Shown here in pieces: positions 23,331-31,800 of a stretch of DNA of 64,000 bases; position 1 is the stretch's first letter, and each line of letters starts with the position of its first letter. The translations under genes were made by a program, and so were the position numbers. The notes beneath the pieces were generated by a model. The model saw only the letters and a list, made by a program, of their open reading frames with translations, did not search any database and was not told the DNA's origin. Origin of the DNA: Alkalibacillus filiformis (lineage in GTDB: Bacteria > Bacillota > Bacilli > Bacillales > Alkalibacillaceae); NCBI RefSeq assembly GCF_030814115.1, contig NZ_JAUSUP010000007.1:18149-82148 (forward strand), in the 5' to 3' direction.

Positions 23331-24808
23331 TGCACCCCCTCTAAATGCTGCTTACGAAGTTCACGTTTAAGAATTTTACCATAAGAGCTTTTAGGTAACT
23401 GATCTACGAAATGAATTTGTTTAGGTTTTTTCAAACTAGCTAAGTACTCTTTACAAAGCGCAATTAAGTCTTCTTCAACAACTTCAGTAGTGCCATTTGG
23501 AACAACATATGCTACAACTGATTCGCCCCATTTGTCATCAGGTATACCAATTACACAAGTTTCTTTGACACCCTCATGCTTGTTTAGTACCTCTTCAACT
23601 TCTCTAGGGTAAATATTTAATCCGCCCGAAATAATAACATCTTTAATACGATCAACGATGTGTAAATAACCTTGTTCATCAACCCATCCTAAGTCTCCAG
23701 TATGCAACCAGCCATTTTGTAACGTTTTGTTTGTCGCTTCTTCATTATTCCAATAACCTTTCATAACGAGAGAACCTTTACAAACAATTTCTCCTACTTC
23801 ACCATTTTCAACTTCAAGACCATCAGAATTGATAATTTTCATATCTACAAAAGGACCCGTATAACCACAAGATTCCAATCGACTACTTAACTGATTCCTC
23901 GGCATGACAGTAATACACATCGGTGCTTCAACTTGACCATAAGTCTCAACAAACTTAGTTCCTAGTTTAGATAGAGCAAGTTGTAATTTGCTCGCAGCGA
24001 TTGGTGAACCTGCCATGTTAATCGACTTAATAGACTTTAACTTTTCAGGGTCAAAGTTTGGATTCTGAATCATTAAGTTGACCATCGTTGGCACCATAAA
24101 AATAACAGAGACTTGATCCTTTTCAATGTCATCAATAAACTCTTCAGGTTCAAAGTTGTTATACACGACTTGTGTGTTTCCATGTAACCATGCAACGTGA
24201 GATAAAAAGTTACTACCATGAGTTAACGGTGCTACATGACCAATCACATCTCTGTTCGTAACCTCACAAACCTCAGACAGTGATAAAGCACCTGTTAACA
24301 TATTTCGGTGAGATAACATGACACCTTTGGGATTGCCGGTCGTTCCTGAAGTATACATAATGGCAAACAAATCATCTTCATGCACATCTTCTTCTACTGC
24401 ATCACCGTAATAACGGTTGATCACAGTATCGTAATCAGTTCCTATTAAAAGGCGATCAAAGTCTAACTCTATTGGATTAATCAAATCTTCTTCTCCAATT
24501 ACAATACCTAATTGCGCATCGTCAATCATATATTCATGTTCTCTTGGATGTAACTTGTAGTTTAACGGTACTTTAATAAAGCCACCAAAAGCAGCTGCCA
24601 AATCAAGCTCAACATGCTCATGACGATTAGACATTAATACTGCAAAACGGTCTCCCTTTTTCAAACCTTTATCTTCTAGATAACTAGCAATAGCCATAGA
24701 GCGATAATAAAGATCCTGATACGTAATCGATACATCCTCAAACTTTACTGCTGTTCTATTAGGATAGGCTTTCATCACTTTCTTAGCTTGCAATCCTAAT
24801 GTTTCCAT
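23327..24808 (-). CDS. Acyl-CoA synthetase (AMP-forming ligase)
   Basis: The 493-residue member of the ANL superfamily activates a carboxylic acid with ATP to an acyl-CoA. AMP-binding motif A3 is IMYTSGTTGNPKGVMLSHRN. A5 is KFVETYGQVEAPM. The hinge and A8 region is WLHTGDLGWVDEQGYLHIVD followed by RIKDVIISGGLNIYPREVEE. The catalytic Lys is in LPKSSYGKILKRELR. The acid is not predictable; the TRAP importer and GlcDF-type oxidase upstream suggest that a small hydroxy- or oxo-acid is activated after oxidation. Confidence 0.92.
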   Translation of the reverse strand: METLGLQAKKVMKAYPNRTAVKFEDVSITYQDLYYRSMAIASYLEDKGLKKGDRFAVLMSNRHEHVELDLAAAFGGFIKVPLNYKLHPREHEYMIDDAQLGIVIGEEDLINPIELDFDRLLIGTDYDTVINRYYGDAVEEDVHEDDLFAIMYTSGTTGNPKGVMLSHRNMLTGALSLSEVCEVTNRDVIGHVAPLTHGSNFLSHVAWLHGNTQVVYNNFEPEEFIDDIEKDQVSVIFMVPTMVNLMIQNPNFDPEKLKSIKSINMAGSPIAASKLQLALSKLGTKFVETYGQVEAPMCITVMPRNQLSSRLESCGYTGPFVDMKIINSDGLEVENGEVGEIVCKGSLVMKGYWNNEEATNKTLQNGWLHTGDLGWVDEQGYLHIVDRIKDVIISGGLNIYPREVEEVLNKHEGVKETCVIGIPDDKWGESVVAYVVPNGTTEVVEEDLIALCKEYLASLKKPKQIHFVDQLPKSSYGKILKRELRKQHLEGVQ

Positions 24809-24811
24809 TGA

Positions 24812-25297
24812 TTAAACCTCCCCTTTTGATGAAAATCTAAATACAGGTAACCCCCAATAGTCATCTATTTGCCTTTGCAAATGAATACCATCTACTGGGT
24901 TTAATGTATACTCCATCGTTACAGCCGTAGGGTTTTCTCCCTTCAAGAAATGTCCCCCTGTAATATTTCCATCTGGATCAACAATGAGGCCATGGAAGTG
25001 TACATCCAACTCTCCATTTTGATCTAATCCGATAAAACCAGTGCCTGATAAAATCTCAACCGGTTTCTCAATATTAATTTGATCTGTATAGCCAATACTT
25101 CCATCTTCGTTTTGACTAATTTGCAACATTCCAACACGTTTTAATGATCCAATACATTGAAAGGATGCTGTCTGAATACCGTACTCCTTACAAACTTCGA
25201 TCATTCCTTCAAACAAATCAACATCCTTAGTTAGACGTCCCATAATGGTTTGTTCACTTTTTCCTTGAACACTTTCTATTGATTGGTATTTACCCAA
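24812..25297 (-). CDS. PPC-domain (DUF296) protein
   Basis: The 161-residue protein is made of one PPC (plant and prokaryote conserved) domain. Visible features are GRLTKDVDLFEGMIEVCKEY at the N-terminus, QCIGSLKRVGMLQI, EILSGTGFIGLDQNGELDVH, and the histidine-rich FHGLIVDPDGNITGGHFLKG typical of this fold. In plants the domain accompanies AT-hooks, but no AT-hook or other DNA-binding segment is present here. Encoded between an SDR and a CoA ligase, it may be an enzyme or metabolite-binding protein. The function is unknown. The likely start is TTG 25297 (GGAGG eight bases upstream), overlapping the SDR stop. Confidence 0.8.
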   Translation of the reverse strand: MGKYQSIESVQGKSEQTIMGRLTKDVDLFEGMIEVCKEYGIQTASFQCIGSLKRVGMLQISQNEDGSIGYTDQINIEKPVEILSGTGFIGLDQNGELDVHFHGLIVDPDGNITGGHFLKGENPTAVTMEYTLNPVDGIHLQRQIDDYWGLPVFRFSSKGEV

Positions 25298-26054
25298 TAT
25301 CAACACCTCCATCAACTCTTAAAGTTTGAGCAGTTGTATACCCTGACTTTGGATTAGCAAAATATGAAACAGCCTCAGCAATGTCTTCTGTTTGCCCCAT
25401 TCTCTTTATGACTTGCTGGTCAAAATTGTAGGCTAACCCTGATGTAATACCAGTTTCTGTTGCACCTGGCGCAACAGAATTACAAGTAATATCATACTCA
25501 CCTAATTCTTTTGCTACCCATTTCGTTAAGGCTATTAAAGCTCCTTTTGAAGCAGCATAAGCTGGTCCTGATCTACCTTTTTTTGACCCTTGATGACTCG
25601 ATAAAACTCCCCCATTAATACCTGAGACGGAACTAATATTCACAATTCTTCCATATTTGCTTTCTAACATATGAGGGTATATAACGGCTTTCATAAAATT
25701 AAATGCAGCCTTTACATTTGTTTCTAAATCACGGTCCCATATCTCATCAGTCATATCTTCAATATCAACACGTCCACAAGTTCCAGCATTATTCACTAGA
25801 ATTTGAACGCCACCAAAGCTTTCTACTGTATTGTCGACTACACTTTTAACGAACGATTCTTCACGAATGTTTCCAGTCATTTCAATTACACCTACACTAG
25901 GATTCGCTTGCTTAATAGATTGAGCCGTTTCTTCACACGATTTTAGATCGACTAAAGTTATATTCGCCCCTTGTTCTGCTAGTTTAATAGCTGAAGCTGC
26001 ACCAATCCCTCCAGCAGCTCCAGTAATTATTGCCGTTTGTCCTTCGACACTCAT
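25290..26054 (-). CDS. Short-chain dehydrogenase/reductase
   Basis: The 254-residue SDR has cofactor motif TAIITGAAGGIGAASAIKLA (TGxxxGIG). Asp in VDLKS suggests NAD preference. NNAG is present, and the catalytic Ser-Tyr-Lys is in NISSVSGINGG followed by YAASKGALIALTKWVAKELG. The C-terminus has the usual FANPKSGYTTAQTLRVDGG. In this pathway it could oxidise or reduce a hydroxyacyl group. Start ATG 26054 is chosen because AAAGGATG precedes it. It follows the TRAP large-permease gene by 22 bp and overlaps the PPC gene. Confidence 0.9.
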   Translation of the reverse strand: MSVEGQTAIITGAAGGIGAASAIKLAEQGANITLVDLKSCEETAQSIKQANPSVGVIEMTGNIREESFVKSVVDNTVESFGGVQILVNNAGTCGRVDIEDMTDEIWDRDLETNVKAAFNFMKAVIYPHMLESKYGRIVNISSVSGINGGVLSSHQGSKKGRSGPAYAASKGALIALTKWVAKELGEYDITCNSVAPGATETGITSGLAYNFDQQVIKRMGQTEDIAEAVSYFANPKSGYTTAQTLRVDGGVDIG

Positions 26055-26076
26055 TATTAACACATCCTTTTTTTGA

Positions 26077-27411
26077 CTAATCAATTCCAATTAAATCCGG
26101 TAAGAAAGTTGAAATTTCTGGAATAAACGTTACTAAAATTAAGACCACTATAGCTGCAATTAAGAAAGGTAATATGGCCTTGGAAACTTGTGATATAGGC
26201 AATTTGGTTATACCTGCCGCAACATATAAGTTCAACCCGACCGGTGGTGTAAATAGTCCAATTGCTAAGTTTAGAGTCATAAACACACCAATGACTGTTG
26301 GATCCATATCTAAAAACAGCGCAATCGGTAAAATGATTGGCACAAAAATGTAAAATGCTGAAATTGCATCGATAAATGCACCAGCAACTAAAAGCATTAA
26401 GTTAATTAATAATAAAATCAAAATAGGATTTTCCGTTATAAATAATAGTGAATCAGCGATTTGCCTAGCTATTCTCTCTGAAGTGATTATGTAAGCAAAT
26501 AATGAAGCTGAACTCACAATAAACATGACAACAGCTGTTTGAACCGATGCATCAACAAAGACGTTATACAATTTTTTAATAGACAGTTCACGATAAACGA
26601 ACATGCCAATAAACAAACCATAAAAGACAGCTACAACTGCAGCTTCTGTTGGTGTAAAGATTCCACCATAAATACCACCAAGTATAATTATTGGAATTAA
26701 CAAGCCCCAAAAAGCTGATAAAAAAGACTTTCCAATATCTTTTAAACTACTTCTTTCGTATTTCTGAACAGGTTTCACTTCTTCTTTTACAGGAAGTAGC
26801 TTTTGATCATCACGCCACTTGATCATTAATGCTGTAATCACAAAGGCAATGGCAAGGAGTATTCCAGGAACAATACCTGCAATAAAAAGCCTACCAATTG
26901 TGACATCAATTTGATCTCCCGCTACTACAGCAAAAACGATAAAAGCAATACTAGGAGGAACAATAATACCTATTGAACCCGAACTTGCAACTAAAGATGC
27001 TGCTGTATCTTTTCGATACCCGTTTTTCACAATGGCAGGAATTAAAATACCACCAATTGCCGCAACTGTAGCTGGACCAGAACCAGAGATTGCCGCAAAA
27101 AATAGTGCTGTAATCACTGTTATAAAAACAATTCCGCCTCTTACATTACCTACTAATGTCTGAGCGAAACTAATCAACCTTTTAGATATCCCAGCGTACT
27201 CCATAATGACACCTGCAAGAATGAAAAATGGAATGGCTAATAAAGTGAAGGTTGAGATACTTGTATACATAATGTTTGACATAGTATTGACACTCGTCAT
27301 ACCACCTATGGAGAACAGAACGAATACAGAGGTCGTTCCAATGGCAATTGCTATTGGGACTTTTAATAACACCAACAAGAAAAATAGCCCAAAGAGTAAG
27401 ATTATTGTCAT
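26077..27411 (-). CDS. dctM: TRAP transporter large permease (DctM)
   Basis: The 444-residue protein has about twelve membrane segments. DctM hallmarks are LAIPFFILAGVIMEYAGISK, AISGSGPATVAAIGGILIPA and GIFTPTEAAVVAVFYGL, and near the C-terminus LNLAIGLFTPPVGLNLYVAA. It forms the sodium-driven transport core with the small subunit encoded directly upstream (four-base overlap). Sodium-coupled TRAP import fits a saline habitat. The probable substrate is an organic acid. Confidence 0.95.
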   Translation of the reverse strand: MTIILLFGLFFLLVLLKVPIAIAIGTTSVFVLFSIGGMTSVNTMSNIMYTSISTFTLLAIPFFILAGVIMEYAGISKRLISFAQTLVGNVRGGIVFITVITALFFAAISGSGPATVAAIGGILIPAIVKNGYRKDTAASLVASSGSIGIIVPPSIAFIVFAVVAGDQIDVTIGRLFIAGIVPGILLAIAFVITALMIKWRDDQKLLPVKEEVKPVQKYERSSLKDIGKSFLSAFWGLLIPIIILGGIYGGIFTPTEAAVVAVFYGLFIGMFVYRELSIKKLYNVFVDASVQTAVVMFIVSSASLFAYIITSERIARQIADSLLFITENPILILLLINLMLLVAGAFIDAISAFYIFVPIILPIALFLDMDPTVIGVFMTLNLAIGLFTPPVGLNLYVAAGITKLPISQVSKAILPFLIAAIVVLILVTFIPEISTFLPDLIGID

Positions 27412-27890
27412 CTTTCGACCTCCTCATCATTTATAGAACGCCATTCCAAAACAAAGACTTGAATTGTTCGAATAATACAGAGCGCTGCACCTACAGGTAA
27501 CGCAAGTGAGAATAACCACCTTGGCCAACCAAGTGCAGGAGTAGTACTATTGATTGTTCGTTGAAAGTCAATCATTTCATATCCGAAGTAGGCGATCGAT
27601 ACAAAAAAGAAAATTGAAACAAACGTCACGATGATCGAGATGATTTTCTTTAAACTTTTCGGTGCAATATCAAAAAGTAAAGTAAAGCCAAGGTGTGCAT
27701 GTTTACGCACACCTATGGCTGCTCCTACGAACGTTAAAAGAACAAACAAGTTAACAGTCACTTCTTCTGTGAACGATAATGAAATTCCAATGAAGTTTCT
27801 CGATAAGACATTTGTAAAAGCGATAATTGACATGACCGCTAATACGGAAACCACTATAAACTCTTCAATATTATTCAACCACCGAGTCAT
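27408..27890 (-). CDS. dctQ: TRAP transporter small permease (DctQ)
   Basis: The 160-residue protein has four membrane helices. The N-terminal part VVSVLAVMSIIAFTNVLSRN, EEVTVNLFVLLTFVGAAIGV and the Arg-Lys-His following it are the DctQ signature. It forms a membrane complex with DctM. Its gene lies between the binding-protein gene (24 bp gap) and dctM (overlap). Confidence 0.93.
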   Translation of the reverse strand: MTRWLNNIEEFIVVSVLAVMSIIAFTNVLSRNFIGISLSFTEEVTVNLFVLLTFVGAAIGVRKHAHLGFTLLFDIAPKSLKKIISIIVTFVSIFFFVSIAYFGYEMIDFQRTINSTTPALGWPRWLFSLALPVGAALCIIRTIQVFVLEWRSINDEEVER

Positions 27891-27914
27891 GCCTTATTCC
27901 CCCTTCTAACCGCT

Positions 27915-28916
27915 TTAAGGTGTAAACGCTTCTAGTAAATCCGCACCCCATACATCTTCAAAGTCATCATAGATTGGTTGTACAACTTCAAGGAATGCAT
28001 CTAATTCTTCATCGGTAGGGTAATAGAACTGCATACCGCCCTCTTCTAACTCCTCAATTTGCTCAGCTTCCTTTTCTCTTGCTAATTCAATTTGATACGC
28101 TGCTGCTTCTTGGCCTAAACGAGTGAACAGTTCTTGGTCTTCTTCACTCATTGACTGAAATAATTCTTGGTTCATACCTAACACTAATGGATCGTATGAG
28201 TAGTTCCACATTGTCGTATAGTCTTGCACTTCATCTAAACGAGAAGAATAAATGACATCAATTGGATTTTCTTGACCATCAATAGCTCCTTGTTGTAATG
28301 AAGTAAATACTTCAGAGAAAGTCATAGTTGTAGGATCAGCACCTAACTCTCTCCATAAATCTGTATACATCGTAATACCAGGAATTCGAATTCCTAGGCC
28401 ATCAATATCCTCAGGTGATGTGATTTCGTGAACACTGTTTGTAACTTGGCGGAAACCATTTTCACCATAACCTAAAGGTTCTACACCAATTTCTCTTAAA
28501 ATATCTTGCAACATCTCGCCACCTTCACCATTAAACACTTCATCAACCTCATCGTGATCTCTGAACAAGAATGGAGCACTTGCTACACCAAACCTGTCAT
28601 CTAAGATCGAATAAATAATAGTAGAGTTAAAAGTTAAGTCGATATTTCCTCGCGATAACAACTCAACAGCTTGCCCTGAATCCCCACCAGATAACTCTTC
28701 GTTTGGATAAACATCAATTGTAATGCGACCTTCTGTTTCCTCTTCAATATCTGTTGCTAATTTTTCTGCCGCTTCAAACCAAGTAGAAGATTCAGCAACT
28801 GTAACTGACATTTGTAAATCATGACTCTCTTCTCCTGCAGTAGATCCCTCTTCTTCACATGCAATTAAAAAAATGGATAAAACAACTAACAAGACTAAAA
28901 TAGAAAACCTCTTCAT
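27915..28916 (-). CDS. dctP: TRAP transporter substrate-binding lipoprotein (DctP)
   Basis: The 333-residue protein has lipobox LIAC with Cys at residue 20 and an acidic linker, then a DctP-type binding fold. The visible elements are GRITIDVYPNEELSGGDSGQ, VTSPEDIDGLGIRIP-like text (EITSPEDIDGLGIRIPGI) with the conserved carboxylate-binding Arg, and TFSEVFTSLQQGAIDGQENP. The conserved Arg supports a monocarboxylate or dicarboxylate ligand. It starts the transporter part of the operon after the glcF-like gene. Confidence 0.95.
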   Translation of the reverse strand: MKRFSILVLLVVLSIFLIACEEEGSTAGEESHDLQMSVTVAESSTWFEAAEKLATDIEEETEGRITIDVYPNEELSGGDSGQAVELLSRGNIDLTFNSTIIYSILDDRFGVASAPFLFRDHDEVDEVFNGEGGEMLQDILREIGVEPLGYGENGFRQVTNSVHEITSPEDIDGLGIRIPGITMYTDLWRELGADPTTMTFSEVFTSLQQGAIDGQENPIDVIYSSRLDEVQDYTTMWNYSYDPLVLGMNQELFQSMSEEDQELFTRLGQEAAAYQIELAREKEAEQIEELEEGGMQFYYPTDEELDAFLEVVQPIYDDFEDVWGADLLEAFTP

Positions 28917-28937
28917 TTCATTTTCCTCCCCTAATTT

Positions 28938-30260
28938 TTAAAGAATATAGTCGTCAATAAAATCTATTAAATGCATGGCTTCCATATGGTCAGACAATCC
29001 TTCTCGCTCTATGCCGAGTTTCATCTGCAATAGACAACCAGGGTTTGTTGTAATTAAGATTTGTGCTTGTGTTTCATTAACATATTCCATCTTGTCGTCG
29101 AGAATTTTCATAGACATTTCTGGTTGAGATAAATTGTAGATGCCAGCAGAGCCACAACAATGGTCAGAACCTTCCAACTCTACATAATAAACATTGTTAA
29201 TAGCCTTCAATATTTCTCTTGGTGCGTCTTGAACACGGCTCACATTTCTCAAATGACAAGAATCTTGGTATGTTACTGTAACGGGACTTTGTTGTTTAGA
29301 AGTTAAAGTTTCTTTCGTAATGCCTAATTCATAAACTAATTGTGTAATGTCAATTGACTTACTCGAAAATTGCTTTGCTTGCTCTAATAGCGCATAATCT
29401 TCATCTTTTAATAAATGATCATACTCAGAAAGAAAGGCTCCACAACCTCCAGCATTATTGACGATGTAATCTACATCCTCAGCCAAAAACTGTTGTAAAT
29501 TAACCTTTGCATTCTCTCTCGCTTTTTCTAACTCTCCACTATGTCCTTGAAGTGCTCCACAACAAACTTGATTTTCAGGTACCCATACATCACAACCAAG
29601 CTCTTGTAGAACATTAATCGTCGCTTCATTTGTTTTTGCAAACATCGTGTCCATTAAACAACCTGTGAAGAAAGCAACCTTCGTCTTTTTACTTTTCCCC
29701 TCATAAACCATCCCCTTTTTGACGTTACTTTTTTCTATCTTTGGAATCACTTTTTCCATCTCTCTCATTGTTGATGGAAAAAATGATAGAATACCCATCT
29801 TTCTTGTAAGCGTTTGCAAACCTGAACGTTGATAAAACTTAACAAAACTTGTAACCTTCTCCATTGCACTTTGATTCTGAAACAAATAATCAAAAGCTAC
29901 TTTTCTCGCAGCCTTTTCTTTAACAGGAGCATTTGTTTCTCGTTGTATAACGTTTCTCGCACTCTCTAGTAATGACCCATATTCAACCCCAGCCGGACAG
30001 GCGGGTTCACAAGCTCGACATCCTAAGCACAAGTCAATCGATTCTTCCACAGATCCATCAAAAGGAATATCACCATCCCTTACTGCTTTCATTAGAGCAA
30101 TTCTCCCACGTGGGGACTGTGTTTCATCGTAATTGGAGTGAACATATGTAGGGCATGCCGGTAAGCAAAAACCGCAGCGCATACAATCAAGCAGTTTCGT
30201 TTCCTCAATCTCTTCCTGAAAACCTTGTTGTATTTTTTCTTGCATTTCTAAAGTGATCAT
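28938..30260 (-). CDS. GlcF-type iron-sulfur subunit of hydroxyacid oxidase
   Basis: The 440-residue protein has two [4Fe-4S] motifs: CMRCGFCLPACP near residue 26 and CLGCRACEPACP near residue 83. Two CCG domains follow: FFTGCLMDTMFA with NQVCCGALQGHSG, and YQDSCHLRNVSR with GSDHCCGSAGIYN. This is the architecture of the glycolate oxidase iron-sulfur subunit and related D-2-hydroxyacid dehydrogenases. It passes electrons from the flavin subunit to the quinone pool. It overlaps the flavin-subunit gene by four bases. Confidence 0.93.
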   Translation of the reverse strand: MITLEMQEKIQQGFQEEIEETKLLDCMRCGFCLPACPTYVHSNYDETQSPRGRIALMKAVRDGDIPFDGSVEESIDLCLGCRACEPACPAGVEYGSLLESARNVIQRETNAPVKEKAARKVAFDYLFQNQSAMEKVTSFVKFYQRSGLQTLTRKMGILSFFPSTMREMEKVIPKIEKSNVKKGMVYEGKSKKTKVAFFTGCLMDTMFAKTNEATINVLQELGCDVWVPENQVCCGALQGHSGELEKARENAKVNLQQFLAEDVDYIVNNAGGCGAFLSEYDHLLKDEDYALLEQAKQFSSKSIDITQLVYELGITKETLTSKQQSPVTVTYQDSCHLRNVSRVQDAPREILKAINNVYYVELEGSDHCCGSAGIYNLSQPEMSMKILDDKMEYVNETQAQILITTNPGCLLQMKLGIEREGLSDHMEAMHLIDFIDDYIL

Positions 30261-31699
30261 CTTGAAACCACCACACGCTTTTTAGTAGATTTAGCGAACA
30301 TCTTTCCAGGGTTCATAATATTATTGGGGTCGATTGCTTTTTTAATCGACTTCATCAACTCTATACCTTCCCTACCAATTTTCCACTCTAAGTAGGAGGA
30401 TTTCATTTCACCTACACCATGCTCTCCTGTTATGGTGCCACCCAGATCAACAGCAATTTGGAAAATCTCTGCAAATGCTTCCTCTACACGCTTAATTTCC
30501 TCTTTATTTCGTTCATCTGTTACACATGTAGGATGTAAATTACCATCACCAGCGTGACCGAAAGTTTGAATTCTTACGTTATACTTTTCTGCCGTTTCAG
30601 TAATGGCCCTAACCATCGTAGCAATTTCAGACCTTGGTACAGTTGCATCTTCTAATATAGTTGTAGGTGTTAATTGAGCCAAACAAGACAACGCATCTTT
30701 ACGCGCTCGCCTTAACGATTCTGCTTCTTGTTCATTAGCAGCTCTTGTAATACTAACTGCTCCAAAACGCTGACAAATTTCATTGATTTTTTCAATGTCA
30801 TTTGCAACTACAGCCTCTGGACCATCCTGTTCTATAAGTAATAACGCTTCACAGTCTGTCGGCAACCCTATTTGTTTATAATCTTCAACTACACGAATAG
30901 TTTCTTGATCCATAAACTCTAAAGTTGCTGGAATTATTCGGTTAGCAAGAATAGCTGATACTGCCTCTGCTGCTTCTTCCATAGATTTATATATCACTAC
31001 CATTGTCTGCTTAGATGGCGGCTTGGGTATAAGCTTCAGTGTTGCTTGAGTCACAATTGCTAAAGTCCCTTCAGATCCAATTAGTAAGCTTTTTAAATCA
31101 TAGCCAGCAACATCTTTTGCTAGTTTCCCACCAGTATATATAATGTCCCCATTGGGTAGCACAGCTTCTAGAGCTAGAACATAATCTTTTGTTACACCAT
31201 ATTTTAACCCTCGTAATCCACCTGAGTTTTCACTAATATTACCTCCAATCGTCGATATTTTACCCGAACTCGGATCAGGTGGATAAAACAAGCCGCGGTT
31301 TTCTACATAGCCATGAACTGTCTCAGTTAAAACGCCTGGTTCAACTGTCAGCGTTAAATTTTCCTCATCAAGCTCAACAACTTGATCCATGTTGTTAAAT
31401 AATATAACAACCCCACCATTTGTTGGTGTTGTACCTGCTGCTAAGTTTGTACCAGATCCCCTGGGCACAATGGGAACATCTTGTTCATTACACGACTTTA
31501 CAATTTGTGAAACCTCACTTGTGTTTCGGGGAGATATGATTAAATCTGGCATTGATTGAAATCCTGCAGTCGCATCATAAGAATAAGATAACCTTGATGC
31601 TGTTGATGTCTTTACGTTTTCAACACCGGATATTCCTTCTAGTTTCTGTATAAATTCTCGGTTTAAAATCTTCTTCCCCCTCCTTCCTCTATCAAACAA
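30257..31699 (-). CDS. GlcD-type FAD subunit of hydroxyacid oxidase
   Basis: The protein has FAD-binding PCMH/VAO domain features. These are VPIVPRGSGTNLAAGTTPTN, DPSSGKISTIGGNISENSGG, and LKYGVTKDYVLALEAVLPNG. The C-terminal substrate domain has QTFGHAGDGNLHPTCVTDER, and the end is GEHGVGEMK plus MNPGKMF. The enzyme oxidises a D-2-hydroxyacid such as glycolate or D-lactate. The first possible start is TTG 31699 (480 residues). However, the strong site GGAAGGAGGGGG lies inside the first eight codons, so translation probably begins at ATT 31669 (470 residues), which also fits the usual GlcD N-terminus. Confidence 0.9.
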   Translation of the reverse strand: MFDRGRRGKKILNREFIQKLEGISGVENVKTSTASRLSYSYDATAGFQSMPDLIISPRNTSEVSQIVKSCNEQDVPIVPRGSGTNLAAGTTPTNGGVVILFNNMDQVVELDEENLTLTVEPGVLTETVHGYVENRGLFYPPDPSSGKISTIGGNISENSGGLRGLKYGVTKDYVLALEAVLPNGDIIYTGGKLAKDVAGYDLKSLLIGSEGTLAIVTQATLKLIPKPPSKQTMVVIYKSMEEAAEAVSAILANRIIPATLEFMDQETIRVVEDYKQIGLPTDCEALLLIEQDGPEAVVANDIEKINEICQRFGAVSITRAANEQEAESLRRARKDALSCLAQLTPTTILEDATVPRSEIATMVRAITETAEKYNVRIQTFGHAGDGNLHPTCVTDERNKEEIKRVEEAFAEIFQIAVDLGGTITGEHGVGEMKSSYLEWKIGREGIELMKSIKKAIDPNNIMNPGKMFAKSTKKRVVVSR

Positions 31700-31757
31700 T
31701 GAAACCGTTTACAACGTTGTTAGATTAATTATATTATTCTGAATGTTCTTAAATCAA
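31700..31757 (-). promoter_or_regulatory. Promoter with downstream cre site for the GlcDF/TRAP operon
   Basis: On the minus strand TTGATT (31752-31757) and TATAAT (31728-31733) are separated by 18 bp. Downstream, at 31700-31713, TGTAAACGGTTTCA is an exact match to the cre consensus TGWAANCGNTNWCA. A cre box just after the promoter is the roadblock arrangement of CcpA repression. Confidence 0.75.
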
Positions 31758-31770
31758 TGTATTAAAACAC

Positions 31771-31800
31771 AAAAAAGAGAGCATTCAAGCTCTCTTTTTT
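31771..31800 (-). terminator. Terminator of the CdaR-like gene, overlapping its last codons
   Basis: AAAAAAGAGAGC/GCTCTCTTTTTT forms a perfect stem. The 5' arm encodes the last three amino acids and the stop codon of the regulator gene, so termination starts within the coding end. Confidence 0.85.
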
